NCBI RefSeq assembly: GCF_040096205.1
Contig: NZ_JBBMFD010000003.1
Span: 62,001 to 126,000 of the forward strand
Source of the DNA: Solibaculum_A intestinale
GTDB taxonomy: Bacteria > Bacillota > Clostridia > Oscillospirales > Acutalibacteraceae
Direction of reading: 5' to 3'
Length of the DNA stretch: 64,000 nucleotides
The position numbers were made by a program, and so were the translations under genes. The notes under the pieces are model-generated. The model saw only the letters and a list, made by a program, of their open reading frames with translations, had not been told where the DNA came from and did no database searches. Every line of letters starts with the position of its first letter. Position 1 is the first letter of the stretch. Of this stretch, positions 54,753-62,359 are shown one piece after another.

Positions 54753-54759
54753 GCCCGGC

Positions 54760-54795
54760 AAAAAAGCCGCCCAACACGCCTGGGCGGCTTTTGTC
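54760..54795 (-). terminator. lepA terminator
   Basis: AAAAGCCGCCCA pairs with TGGGCGGCTTTT around a 7-nt loop, followed on the minus strand by six T. Confidence 0.88.
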
Positions 54796-54800
54796 GCGTC

Positions 54801-56609
54801 TTATTCGTCCAGCTTGAGCACCGCCATGAACGCCTCCTGGGGCACTTCCACCGAGCCCAGCTGCCGCATGCGCTTCTTGCCTTCCTTCTGCTTCTCCAGC
54901 AGCTTCTTCTTGCGGGTAATGTCGCCCCCGTAGCACTTGGCAAGCACGTCCTTGCGCAGCGCCTTGACCGTTTCCCGGGCAATGATCTTGCCGCCGATGG
55001 CCGCCTGGATGGGCACCTCGAAGAGCTGGCGCGGAATGTGTTCCTTGAGCTTTTCGGCGATCTTGCGGGCCCTGGTGTAGGCCTTGTCGCTGTGCACGAT
55101 GAAGGACAAGGCGTCCACCACCTCGCCGTTGAGCATCACGTCCAGCTTAACGAGATCCGACTTCTGGTAGCCCATCACCTCATAGTCAAAGGAAGCGTAG
55201 CCCCGGGTGCGGGACTTGAGGGCGTCGAAGAAGTCGTATACGATTTCGTTGAGCGGGAGCTCATAGTGGATGTCCACCCGGCCCGCGTCGATGTACTGCA
55301 TGTCCTTAAATACGCCCCGCCGCTCCTGGCACAGGTCCATGATGTTGCCCACGAACTCGGTGGGCGAGAAAATATGGGCGTTGGTGATCGGTTCCTCCGC
55401 CTGGGCGATGGTGCCCGGGTCGGGGTAGTTGGTGGGGTTGTCGATGTAAACCACGTCGCCGCTGGTCTTGGTGATTTTATAGATGACCGACGGGGCGGTG
55501 GTCACCAGGTCCAGGTTATATTCCCGCTCCAGCCGCTCCTGGATGATCTCCATATGCAAAAGCCCCAGAAAGCCGCAGCGAAAGCCAAAGCCTAAGGCCA
55601 CCGAGGTTTCCGGCTCAAAGGACAGGGCCGCGTCGTTTAATTGCAGCTTCTCCAAAGCCTCCCGCAGGTCCGGGTACTTGGCCCCGTCCGCCGGGTAGAT
55701 GCCGCAGAACACCATGGGGTTCACCTTGCGGTAGCCGGGCAGGGGCTCGGGCGCGGGGTTCTCTTTCAAGGTGACCGTGTCGCCCACTCTTGCGTCCGCA
55801 ATCACCTTGATGGACGCGGCGATGTACCCCACGTCCCCCGCCGCCAGGCAGTCGTCCGGCTCTAAGAGGTTCGGGCGCATGTGCCCAGTCTCCACCACGG
55901 TAAACTCCGCGCCGGTGGCCATCATCTTGATGGTGTCCCCCGGGCGCACAGAGCCTTCCTTGACGCGGATGTAAACGATGACGCCCTTGTAGGGGTCATA
56001 GTAGCTGTCGAAAATCAGCGCCTGCAAGGGCTTGTCCGGGTCCCCCGCCGGGGGCGGCACGTCCTTGACGATCCGTTCGAGAACCGCCGGGATGTTCACC
56101 CCGTTTTTCGCGGAAATCTGGGGCGCGTCCTCGGCGGGAATGCCGATGACATCCTCAATTTCCTTGATGACCCGTTCAGGCTCCGCCGCGGGCAGGTCGA
56201 TTTTATTGATGACCGGCAGGATCTCCAACCCGTGGTCCAGCGCCAGATAGGTGTTTGCAAGGGTCTGGGCCTCGATGCCCTGGGACGCGTCCACCACCAG
56301 CACCGCTCCCTCGCAGGCCGCTAAGGACCGGGACACTTCATAATTGAAGTCCACATGGCCGGGGGTGTCGATCAGGTTGAAGGTATAAAACTGGCCGTCG
56401 TCCGCCTTATAGTCCAGCGAAACGGCGTGGGCCTTGATGGTGATGCCCCGCTCGCGCTCTAAGTCCATATTGTCGAGAAGCTGTTCTTCCATGTCCCGCT
56501 TGGCGACGGCCTCGGTCAGTTCGAGAATGCGGTCGGCCAGGGTGGACTTGCCGTGGTCGATGTGGGCCACGATGCTGAAATTTCGGATGCGCTGCTGCAC
56601 ATTGTGCAA
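54801..56609 (-). CDS. lepA: Elongation factor 4 (LepA)
   Basis: Ribosome-associated GTPase of 602 residues. P-loop AHIDHGKST at 15-23, then RERGITIKAHAV, LIDTPGHVDF and NKIDLPAAEP. The C-terminal LepA domain ends in MAVLKLDE. TTG at 56609 is chosen: GAGG lies 8 nt ahead and the promoter at 56650-56678 would exclude the longer open frame. Confidence 0.96.
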   Translation of the reverse strand: MHNVQQRIRNFSIVAHIDHGKSTLADRILELTEAVAKRDMEEQLLDNMDLERERGITIKAHAVSLDYKADDGQFYTFNLIDTPGHVDFNYEVSRSLAACEGAVLVVDASQGIEAQTLANTYLALDHGLEILPVINKIDLPAAEPERVIKEIEDVIGIPAEDAPQISAKNGVNIPAVLERIVKDVPPPAGDPDKPLQALIFDSYYDPYKGVIVYIRVKEGSVRPGDTIKMMATGAEFTVVETGHMRPNLLEPDDCLAAGDVGYIAASIKVIADARVGDTVTLKENPAPEPLPGYRKVNPMVFCGIYPADGAKYPDLREALEKLQLNDAALSFEPETSVALGFGFRCGFLGLLHMEIIQERLEREYNLDLVTTAPSVIYKITKTSGDVVYIDNPTNYPDPGTIAQAEEPITNAHIFSPTEFVGNIMDLCQERRGVFKDMQYIDAGRVDIHYELPLNEIVYDFFDALKSRTRGYASFDYEVMGYQKSDLVKLDVMLNGEVVDALSFIVHSDKAYTRARKIAEKLKEHIPRQLFEVPIQAAIGGKIIARETVKALRKDVLAKCYGGDITRKKKLLEKQKEGKKRMRQLGSVEVPQEAFMAVLKLDE

Positions 56610-56649
56610 AATGATCACCTCGTCGAAAGGGTAGGATCGAATCCTTTCT

Positions 56650-56678
56650 ATTATACAGGCAAGCGCCCGGCTTTGCAA
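56650..56678 (-). promoter_or_regulatory. lepA promoter
   Basis: On the minus strand TTGCAA, 17 bp, TATAAT, about 40 nt ahead of the TTG start. Confidence 0.75.
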
Positions 56679-56879
56679 TTGATTTGCAGAGGAAGAAGGC
56701 ATCCCTGCCGCGATTTATAACAAAATCGATGGCCACCTGCACCCGATACGCGTATTCGTACACAAAATACGCGTACTCGTTGATGACAGCGGGCAGTTTC
56801 CCAGCTAAAATAAGGGCGAAAGGGCATGAATCAACAATCGCTTTTTCGTTTTCCGATCTTCTCTAATGAAAAAGCGCGG

Positions 56880-57182
56880 CTATAGGCTGTCAATTAACCG
56901 CAGGAAGGCCTGCTTTTGCTCCGGGGACAAACGGCTCCATTTGGCAAGCAATTCACGCTGCTCCTGCGTCAGCGGGCAGTCGGAATCACCCTCATAGAAA
57001 AACTCGGACAAGGTGATGCCCAAACCTTCGCAGAGGCTTTCCAATGTAAAAATAGAAGGATTATACTCTCTACGGAACCAAGAATTAATGGTAGTTGGAG
57101 GAATGCCAGACCGTAGGGAAAGCTCACGTTCGTTCAGGCCACGCTGCTTCATCAAGCTCTCCAGCCTATTTAGAATATTCAT
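56880..57182 (-). CDS. XRE-family regulator A
   Basis: A 100-residue HTH protein: LMKQRGLNERELSLRSGIPPTTINSWFRREYNPS is the helix-turn-helix (about 11-45, LSLRSGIPPTTINSWF is the core), followed by LGITLSEFFYEG and an acidic helix. ATG at 57182 follows GAGGTG. It is divergent from a second XRE gene, and three AACGAAAAAGCGT-type sites lie between them. Mutual repression is a reasonable guess. Confidence 0.88.
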   Translation of the reverse strand: MNILNRLESLMKQRGLNERELSLRSGIPPTTINSWFRREYNPSIFTLESLCEGLGITLSEFFYEGDSDCPLTQEQRELLAKWSRLSPEQKQAFLRLIDSL

Positions 57183-57192
57183 GGAACACCTC

Positions 57193-57273
57193 ATACGCTT
57201 TTTTCTTATTATAAAACAAAAAGGCGATAACTGGGTGAACGAAAAAGCGTATTATATAAACGAAAATGCGTTC
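57193..57273. promoter_or_regulatory. Operator cluster between divergent XRE genes
   Basis: Three copies of one motif: ATACGCTTTTTTC at 57193 (reverse), AACGAAAAAGCGTAT at 57238 and AACGAAAATGCGTTC at 57259. Two further partial copies lie at 56837 and 56868, downstream of regulator A. The layout is like a phage-type divergent switch. Confidence 0.6.
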
Positions 57274-57288
57274 AAGGAGGAAAAGGCA

Positions 57289-57501
57289 ATGGAATCACGG
57301 CTTAAACTGCTTCGGGAAGAAAGAAATCTGTCTCCATCCGAGCTTGCTCGGACCGTAGGCATCTCTCTTCTTACCTATCAGCGCTATGAGAAGGACCATA
57401 CCCGGATGAAAACGGCGGATCTATACAAGCTGGCCCTGTTTTTTGATTGCAGCATGGATTACCTGGCTTACCGCACCCAAAAGCGGGAGGTGCTGCGATG
57501 A
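57289..57501 (+). CDS. XRE-family regulator B
   Basis: A 70-residue protein that is almost only a helix-turn-helix: LREERNLSPSELARTVGISLLTYQRYE, then TADLYKLALFFDCSMDYLAYRT. AAGGAGG precedes the ATG. It ends 10 nt before the first palindrome of the 12-site array and is the closest candidate to bind it, though its own promoter carries a different motif. Confidence 0.85.
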   Translation: MESRLKLLREERNLSPSELARTVGISLLTYQRYEKDHTRMKTADLYKLALFFDCSMDYLAYRTQKREVLR

Positions 57502-57510
57502 GACGGTACG

Positions 57511-58336
57511 TGTGAATTATATTCACAATCACCGGCTCATCCATCCTTCTGGACGCTCCATCCGCTTTCGTGGATGCGTTGATGTGTGAAATAGATTCAC
57601 AAGAAAAGCCTTAAAGCCTCTGCCGATTTCTGTGGATAGCCAAGTGTGTGAACATAGTTCACGTGACTCAGAGCCCTTCCCACTTCAAGCCATCCGCTTG
57701 CTTCTATGGGATTGGTGTTGAGTGAATATAGTTCACATCCCTGGGGATGCATCCGCCCGGCCACACAGGCCATTTTGGGCTGTGTGAATATGGTTCACAT
57801 TATCGGCTTGTCCTTCCGAAAAAGGACGTTTGTTGGTAGGGGTGCTCGAATAGGTGAAATATATTCACAAATAGGAAGGACCCATTCCCAGGCTCCGCCG
57901 ATTTCGGAATAAGCCCCCATATGTGAATTGGATTCACATATGGGGGCTTATTCCCTCTCAAGAACCAACTATTTTTTGTGGATCGTGAATGTATTTCACC
58001 GACTCGGAGAGTTCTCCGTCCACTTAGTAGCGTGGATTACGCGGGCACGTGAATTGTGTTCACGTGTGTAAGTTCCATCCCCCCTGTACTTCTGCCGGTT
58101 TCTGTGAATGCCCGAAGTTAGTGAGTTTGGTTCATATACTTTGGGCTTATTCCGTCGTGGAAGGCATTTATCCAGCCCCAAGGGGTTGTTTTGGAATGTG
58201 GATTAAATTCACATCCATACAGGCGTATCCAACGGCCTGCCTGTACGGATGGAATCTGCTTATCTGCCGGAGGGAAAGCCGCAGGCCGGGGCTGCTGCCT
58301 GTTTGTCCTCATCCAAATGTGTGAATATCATTCACA
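57511..58336. repeat. Array of twelve 17-bp palindromes TGTGAA-N5-TTCACA
   Basis: Sites start at 57511, 57585, 57647, 57721, 57783, 57853, 57922, 57984, 58048, 58120, 58197 and 58320. All keep 6-5-6 geometry. Five are exact (57511, 57585, 57783, 57922, 58320), four have one arm mismatch, two have two, and 58120 has three. The 5-bp centres vary, mostly AT-rich. Start-to-start spacing is 62-77 bp, then 123 bp. Conserved arms with free centres point to dimeric protein binding to DNA, not to RNA stems. The region is otherwise non-coding: the few open frames lack ribosome sites and run through the repeats. Confidence 0.9.
57906..57954. repeat. 22-bp perfect inverted repeat around array site 7
   Basis: The palindrome at 57922 is the centre of a much longer one: arms 57906-57927 and 57933-57954 are exact complements around TTGGA. 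Outer arms begin GGAATAAGCCCCC. It could extrude as a cruciform or form an RNA hairpin; no T-run follows. Confidence 0.85.
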
Positions 58337-58343
58337 ATAAGTC

Positions 58344-58379
58344 AAAAGCGTCCAGGCTCATGAGCCTGGGCGCTCTTTT
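58344..58379. terminator. Terminator between palindrome array and RACo-like gene
   Basis: AGCG-t-CCAGGCTC pairs with GAGCCTGG-g-CGCT, flanked by AAAA on the left and CTTTTC on the right, so it can act in both directions. Confidence 0.75.
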
Positions 58380-58380
58380 C

Positions 58381-59961
58381 CTATTCCTCCCCGTCTGGGA
58401 ACAGCATGGCGTCTACATAGGCGTCGTTAAAGTCCGCCCGGCCGGACAGCTCCAGGTACTTGGCGTCCCAGGCGATCTGGGTCAGGCGGGCCCGGGCCCC
58501 GTCCTCTAAGAGAACCGCCCCGGCCCCCAATCCCGCCGTGTTGCCCCCCGCCTGAGTCTTAGGAAGGAAGGCGGCGGGCAAGAGCCCGATGCGGCAGGCG
58601 CTTTTGGGGTTTAGCGCGCAGCCGAAGGACCCGGCCAGCACCACCCGGTCCACCTCCGCCTCGGTTAAGCCCGCTTCCTTTAACAAAAGCGCGATGCCCG
58701 CCGCGAAGGCGGCCTTGGCCAATTGCAGCTCCCGGATGTCCTGCTGGGTAACCGCTATGCCCTGTTCCTTGCTTAGCAGAAAAGCGGGCTGGCCGTCAAG
58801 CGCAAGGAAGCGCCCGGCAAGAGCCGGCGGCAGCTCCTCGCCGTCCATTCGCCCGGTTTCGTCCACCGCCCCGCAGTCTAAAAGCGCCGCCGCCGCGTCC
58901 AACAGCCCCGAACCGCAGATGCCCGCCGCCGGTTCCCCGCCGATGGTGGTCACCGAAAGGCCCTCCTTGGTCAGCGTCACTTGGTTGATCGCGCCGGGGA
59001 CCCCGCCCATCCCATAGCGGATGCGGGCTCCTTCCAGCGCCGGGCCCGCCGCCACCGAGCAGCAGAAAATCTCCCTGCCCCGGCTGAGGGCCATTTCCCC
59101 ATTGGTGCCGATGTCGATGAGCAGGGCGTTTTCCTTAGGGTTCCCAAGGTCCGCCGCCAGGATGCCCGCCGTAATGTCCCCGCCCACGTAGGCGGAAAGG
59201 CAGCGGATGAGATGAACGGGGGCGTTGGGGTCGATAGAAAGCCCCAGCTCCCCGGCGGGCACGTCCCCGCCGAAGAGGGACTTAGGAGTAAAGGGCGCCT
59301 GGGCGATGGAGGCGGGGTCCAAGCCGCGCAGCAGGTGGAGCATGGTGGTGTTGGCCGCGATGACGCCCTTTTGCACCCGCTCCACCGCTGCCCCCGCCTT
59401 TCTGCAAACGAAAGAAAGCATGTCGTTGAGAGCACCCACAATGGATGTTTGCAGGGCGGGAAGCGCCCCCTTCCCCGCCGCGTCGATGCGGGCGATCACG
59501 TCCGCCCCAAAGGTGCGCTGGGGATTTAGGGCGCTTTCGGTACTGAGGAGCCGGCGGCTTTTCAGGCCGAAGAGGGAAAGGGCCACCGTGGTGGTGCCGA
59601 GGTCGGCGGCGAAGCCCAGGGGCTCGGTTTCGCCGGCCGGTTCGCTGGGAGCAGGGGAGTTCTCTCCAGTCTGGGCTTCGGCGGGAGCCTGCAAAGTCAC
59701 CGTCGCCTCCCCTTCCACCCGGGCAAAGCACGCCAGCCGCACGCCCGCCTCCCGGGCGCTTCCCAGCAGGATCGCTTCCTCGTCCGACATGGCCGAAAGT
59801 GCTCCCGTCGCCTTCACCCTGCATTTGCCGCAGGTGTGGCCCCCGCCGCAGGGTGCGTAGAAGGAAACGCCGCACCGGCCCAACAGGTCAAGCAGGGTTT
59901 CGCCCGGGTGGGCGCTGAGAAGGTCCGTCCGGTCCCCGCGGATCAATGTAACGTCTGGCAT
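58381..59961 (-). CDS. RACo-like ferredoxin/ASKHA ATPase (corrinoid activation type)
   Basis: A 526-residue protein. An N-terminal [2Fe-2S] ferredoxin domain has C38-x5-C44-x2-C47 and C78; a linker follows; then a large DUF4445-type ATPase domain with AADLGTTTVALSLFGL, IDIGTNGEMAL and GSGLLDAAAALLDCG. Relatives reductively reactivate corrinoid proteins of methyltransferases. No corrinoid protein or methyltransferase is in the window. ATG at 59961 has a weak ribosome site. Confidence 0.88.
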   Translation of the reverse strand: MPDVTLIRGDRTDLLSAHPGETLLDLLGRCGVSFYAPCGGGHTCGKCRVKATGALSAMSDEEAILLGSAREAGVRLACFARVEGEATVTLQAPAEAQTGENSPAPSEPAGETEPLGFAADLGTTTVALSLFGLKSRRLLSTESALNPQRTFGADVIARIDAAGKGALPALQTSIVGALNDMLSFVCRKAGAAVERVQKGVIAANTTMLHLLRGLDPASIAQAPFTPKSLFGGDVPAGELGLSIDPNAPVHLIRCLSAYVGGDITAGILAADLGNPKENALLIDIGTNGEMALSRGREIFCCSVAAGPALEGARIRYGMGGVPGAINQVTLTKEGLSVTTIGGEPAAGICGSGLLDAAAALLDCGAVDETGRMDGEELPPALAGRFLALDGQPAFLLSKEQGIAVTQQDIRELQLAKAAFAAGIALLLKEAGLTEAEVDRVVLAGSFGCALNPKSACRIGLLPAAFLPKTQAGGNTAGLGAGAVLLEDGARARLTQIAWDAKYLELSGRADFNDAYVDAMLFPDGEE

Positions 59962-60048
59962 AAGCGCCGCCTGCCTTTCCAAGTTAGAGTATCACGAGTA
60001 TAGCACGAATCGGCGGGAAAAAACCACCCAGTTCCTGCAAAAAGCGCC

Positions 60049-60077
60049 TTGCGCGGGGGACTTTGTTCGCGTATACT
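60049..60077 (+). promoter_or_regulatory. mscS promoter
   Basis: TTGCGC, 17 bp, TATACT, 39 nt ahead of the start codon. Confidence 0.65.
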
Positions 60078-60116
60078 GAAAGAAAAAACAGGCGTTTTTC
60101 GAAAGGAGCGGACCCG

Positions 60117-60932
60117 ATGGAGAAATTTATGGACTGGCTGTGGGCCGTGGTGGTGGAGTACGGGCCGAAGCTGCTCGTTGCGCTGATCGTGCTGCTGGTG
60201 GGGCTGTGGCTGGCAAAGCTGGTGACCAAGTTCGTCATGAAGATGCTGCAACGGGGCAAGGTGGACGTGACCCTGCATTCCTTCATCCGTTCCACCGTCT
60301 ATATCGCCCTGATGATTCTGGTGGTGGTCACCGTCTGCGGCACCCTGGGGGTGAACATGACCTCCATCATCACCGTCATCGGCGCGGCGGGCGCGGCCAT
60401 CGCCCTAGCGTTGCAAGACAGCTTAAAGAACATTGCCAGCGGCATTCTCATCCTGGTTTCCCATCCCTTCCGGGTGGGGGACTATGTCCAGACCGAGGGC
60501 GTGGGCGGAACGGTTACGGAAATCCGCCTGTTTTACACCACCCTGACCACCATAGACAACAGCCGTGTGGTCCTCCCCAACTCCCGCCTGACCGGCAATA
60601 ACCTCATCAATTACAACGCCGAGGAGACCCGCCGCCTGGATCAGAACTTCTCCATCGGCTATCAGGACGACGTGGCCCTTGCCAAGGAAACCATCCTTAT
60701 GCTGGCCTGTAAAAACGAGCTTACCATCCCGGAGCCGGAACCCACTGTTCAGATGGTGGAGCATGGGGATTCAGCCATAGTGCTGCAGCTGCGCTGCTGG
60801 ACCAAAACCGGGGACTACTGGCAGCTTAAATTTGAGCTGCTCGAGCAGGTGAAGGCGGAGTTCGACCGCATCGGCATCTCCATTCCCTTTCACCAGGTCG
60901 ACGTGCATGTAACGGGAGAAAAGGCGGAATAA
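60117..60932 (+). CDS. mscS: Small-conductance mechanosensitive channel (MscS family)
   Basis: A 271-residue channel that releases solutes on hypo-osmotic shock. Three membrane helices; the pore helix has the Gly/Ala-rich VIGAAGAAIALALQDSLKNIASG, and the beta domain holds FRVGDYVQTEGVGGTVTEI and VVLPNSRLTGNNLINY. AAAGGAG precedes the ATG at 60117. Confidence 0.95.
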   Translation: MEKFMDWLWAVVVEYGPKLLVALIVLLVGLWLAKLVTKFVMKMLQRGKVDVTLHSFIRSTVYIALMILVVVTVCGTLGVNMTSIITVIGAAGAAIALALQDSLKNIASGILILVSHPFRVGDYVQTEGVGGTVTEIRLFYTTLTTIDNSRVVLPNSRLTGNNLINYNAEETRRLDQNFSIGYQDDVALAKETILMLACKNELTIPEPEPTVQMVEHGDSAIVLQLRCWTKTGDYWQLKFELLEQVKAEFDRIGISIPFHQVDVHVTGEKAE

Positions 60933-60957
60933 CGCAGTTGGCCGGTACAAGGGGAAA

Positions 60958-61010
60958 ACAAAAGAAAGGGACGCCCCTGCTTTTTAAGCAGGGGCGTCCC
61001 TTTCTTTTGT
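60958..61010. terminator. 23-bp perfect hairpin terminator between mscS and XRE gene
   Basis: Arms 60958-60980 and 60988-61010 are exact complements around a 7-nt loop. The outer part is ACAAAAGAAAGGG / CCCTTTCTTTTGT, giving T-rich 3' stem sides in both directions. It serves the convergent genes. Confidence 0.8.
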
Positions 61011-61044
61011 GAAAACGGCAAGGATATCGCCTTCGGCCGAAGTG

Positions 61045-61335
61045 TCAGGCGTGATGTGTGCGCCCCTTCAGATCGTCGATAAGCATCTGGATGTGAGCAA
61101 TCTCTTCCGGATGAAGGGAGGTTACCTCAAGATAGAGCCTGGTGTCCAATCCCAGCAAATAATCGGTGCTTACCGAAAAAAAACGGGCCAGCTTTACCAG
61201 AACCTCAATGGAGGGCTGGATGTTGTTATTTTCCCAGTTTGAAATACTCTGCTTGGATACATTCAGCTTTTTCGCAAGCTCCACCTGGTTAAGACCCCTC
61301 GCTGCCCTAAGAGTTTTTATTTGTTCGTGCAACAT
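61045..61335 (-). CDS. XRE-family regulator C
   Basis: A 96-residue protein: RAARGLNQVELAKKLNVSKQSISNWENNN is the HTH, followed by FFSVSTDYLLGLD. ATG at 61335 follows AAGGAG. A plus-strand promoter (61387-61415) points away from it towards the secreted-protein gene, so it may control that short module. Confidence 0.88.
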   Translation of the reverse strand: MLHEQIKTLRAARGLNQVELAKKLNVSKQSISNWENNNIQPSIEVLVKLARFFSVSTDYLLGLDTRLYLEVTSLHPEEIAHIQMLIDDLKGRTHHA

Positions 61336-61386
61336 AGAAAGAGTCTCCTTGAAGTCAAAGATCACAATACCATTATATAAATATAA

Positions 61387-61415
61387 TTGACAACATAAAA
61401 ATACAAAGGTATTAT
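61387..61415 (+). promoter_or_regulatory. Promoter of the secreted-protein module
   Basis: TTGACA, 17 bp, TATTAT, close to consensus, reading towards 61571. Between it and the gene there is a 28-codon frame starting with TTG at 61452 after AAGGAGG, of unknown status. Confidence 0.75.
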
Positions 61416-61570
61416 GATAATGGACGAGTTGTTTCATTCAAGGAGGGTGGTTGGAAAATAGACGGTATCGAATTCCCGGAATTTACAGAAATAAACTGGC
61501 AACCATCCGGGGGCTGTGTCGAACAGCTTGGCTATGATCAAATTTTAAAATCAGAAAGTAGGGTTGTACC

Positions 61571-62020
61571 ATGAAAAAAGAATTCTTTCCATTATGCTTA
61601 CGCTGCTTCTGACCTTTTCGATGATACCTGCCGCTTCGTTGACCACTTACGCGGCAACAAGCGCCACAACCAGTTCGTCTTCGTATTGCACGGTGAAAAT
61701 CAGCCAGTCCCTTATCAACAAACGAGGCAAGCAATATGCCAATGTAAAAAATCAAGACTTACGATATGAGCGGCTGGTATAACACCGGGGCCAAAGTTCG
61801 TATCACGCTGAGAGACGGCAATGGGAACTACATTTGCAGTTGGGTTGGCAAAGGTGGCGACACCCTGAAGCTTGGGGATGCCCACCATGTTTATCGCATC
61901 TATGTAAGTTACTACGATAACCCTGGAAACAACTTTATTTCGCAAGGAAATAGCTTTACCAACACAGGCGCATCGTATCAGTGGAAAATCTCTAACGCCA
62001 AAAACTGTAGCATTTCCTAG
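61571..62020 (+). pseudogene. Secreted protein gene disrupted by two frameshifts
   Basis: From the ATG at 61571 (GTAGGG ahead) the frame stops after 13 codons, but one more A in the A6 run gives a clear signal peptide, RILSIMLTLLLTFSMIPAAS, ending near YAAT. That frame runs to 61782. The rest, KIKTYDMSGWYNTGAKVRI to KNCSIS, is in another frame joined at the A run 61746-61751 by removing one A. Corrected length is about 148 residues. No family is recognised. Both lesions are in homopolymers, so sequencing error or phase variation is possible. Confidence 0.65.
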
Positions 62021-62049
62021 CCGATAGGCAATGAGAGGAGAAATTTAGA

Positions 62050-62346
62050 ATGACAAAACGCGAGCTCAAACAGGCATGGAAAAAGGAATGGAAGCAGAGC
62101 AAACCCGGGGTGTTTATTATGAAGGTGCTTTCGTATGTAGGGCTGGTCGTATCCATAGGCTTACTGGCCCTGGTCCCCAGTGCTTTTGGGAAGGAATGGA
62201 GCTTTAAATATCAATGGGGCTCCAAATTCTATATGATTGCAGTGGGAGCTTTGCTCCTTTCCATAGCAGTTCTTATCGCGGTGAAATGCGTATCCTTCAC
62301 TTCCTGGAAAAAATATTTCGAAGAGCATAAGGGCCAGCTTATGTAA
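62050..62346 (+). CDS. Small two-helix membrane protein
   Basis: A 98-residue protein: Lys-rich N-terminus (KRELKQAWKKEWKQSK), two membrane helices (about 23-45 and 60-82) and a charged C-terminus. GAGGAG precedes the ATG. It lies 29 nt after the disrupted secreted-protein gene and probably shares its transcript. Function is unknown. Confidence 0.7.
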   Translation: MTKRELKQAWKKEWKQSKPGVFIMKVLSYVGLVVSIGLLALVPSAFGKEWSFKYQWGSKFYMIAVGALLLSIAVLIAVKCVSFTSWKKYFEEHKGQLM

Positions 62347-62359
62347 ACGGGTGGGGCTC

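Noticed and set aside
56610..56702. Longer LepA N-terminus
   Set aside because: It would start upstream of a consensus promoter -10; the internal TTG has a ribosome site and gives the usual N-terminus.
57657..57672. parS-like TTCACGTGA at array site 3
   Set aside because: Only 12 of 16 positions match, and the match arises from the array arm plus a following GTGA.
57706..58324. Open frames of 60-90 codons inside the array
   Set aside because: They lack ribosome sites, run through several palindromes and have no protein-like pattern.
57511..58336. CRISPR array
   Set aside because: The repeats are 17-bp palindromes with variable centres and changing arms, spacing is uneven, and no cas gene is near.
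57511..58336. CRP/FNR or arginine-repressor boxes
   Set aside because: CRP sites have TGTGA-N6-TCACA and Arg boxes TGAAT-N4-ATTCA. The sites here are one base longer or shorter than these in every copy, and no such regulator is adjacent.
57511..58336. Large structured non-coding RNA
   Set aside because: In an RNA, stems would vary by paired changes and loops would be kept. Here the arms are fixed and the centres vary. It cannot be fully excluded without relatives.
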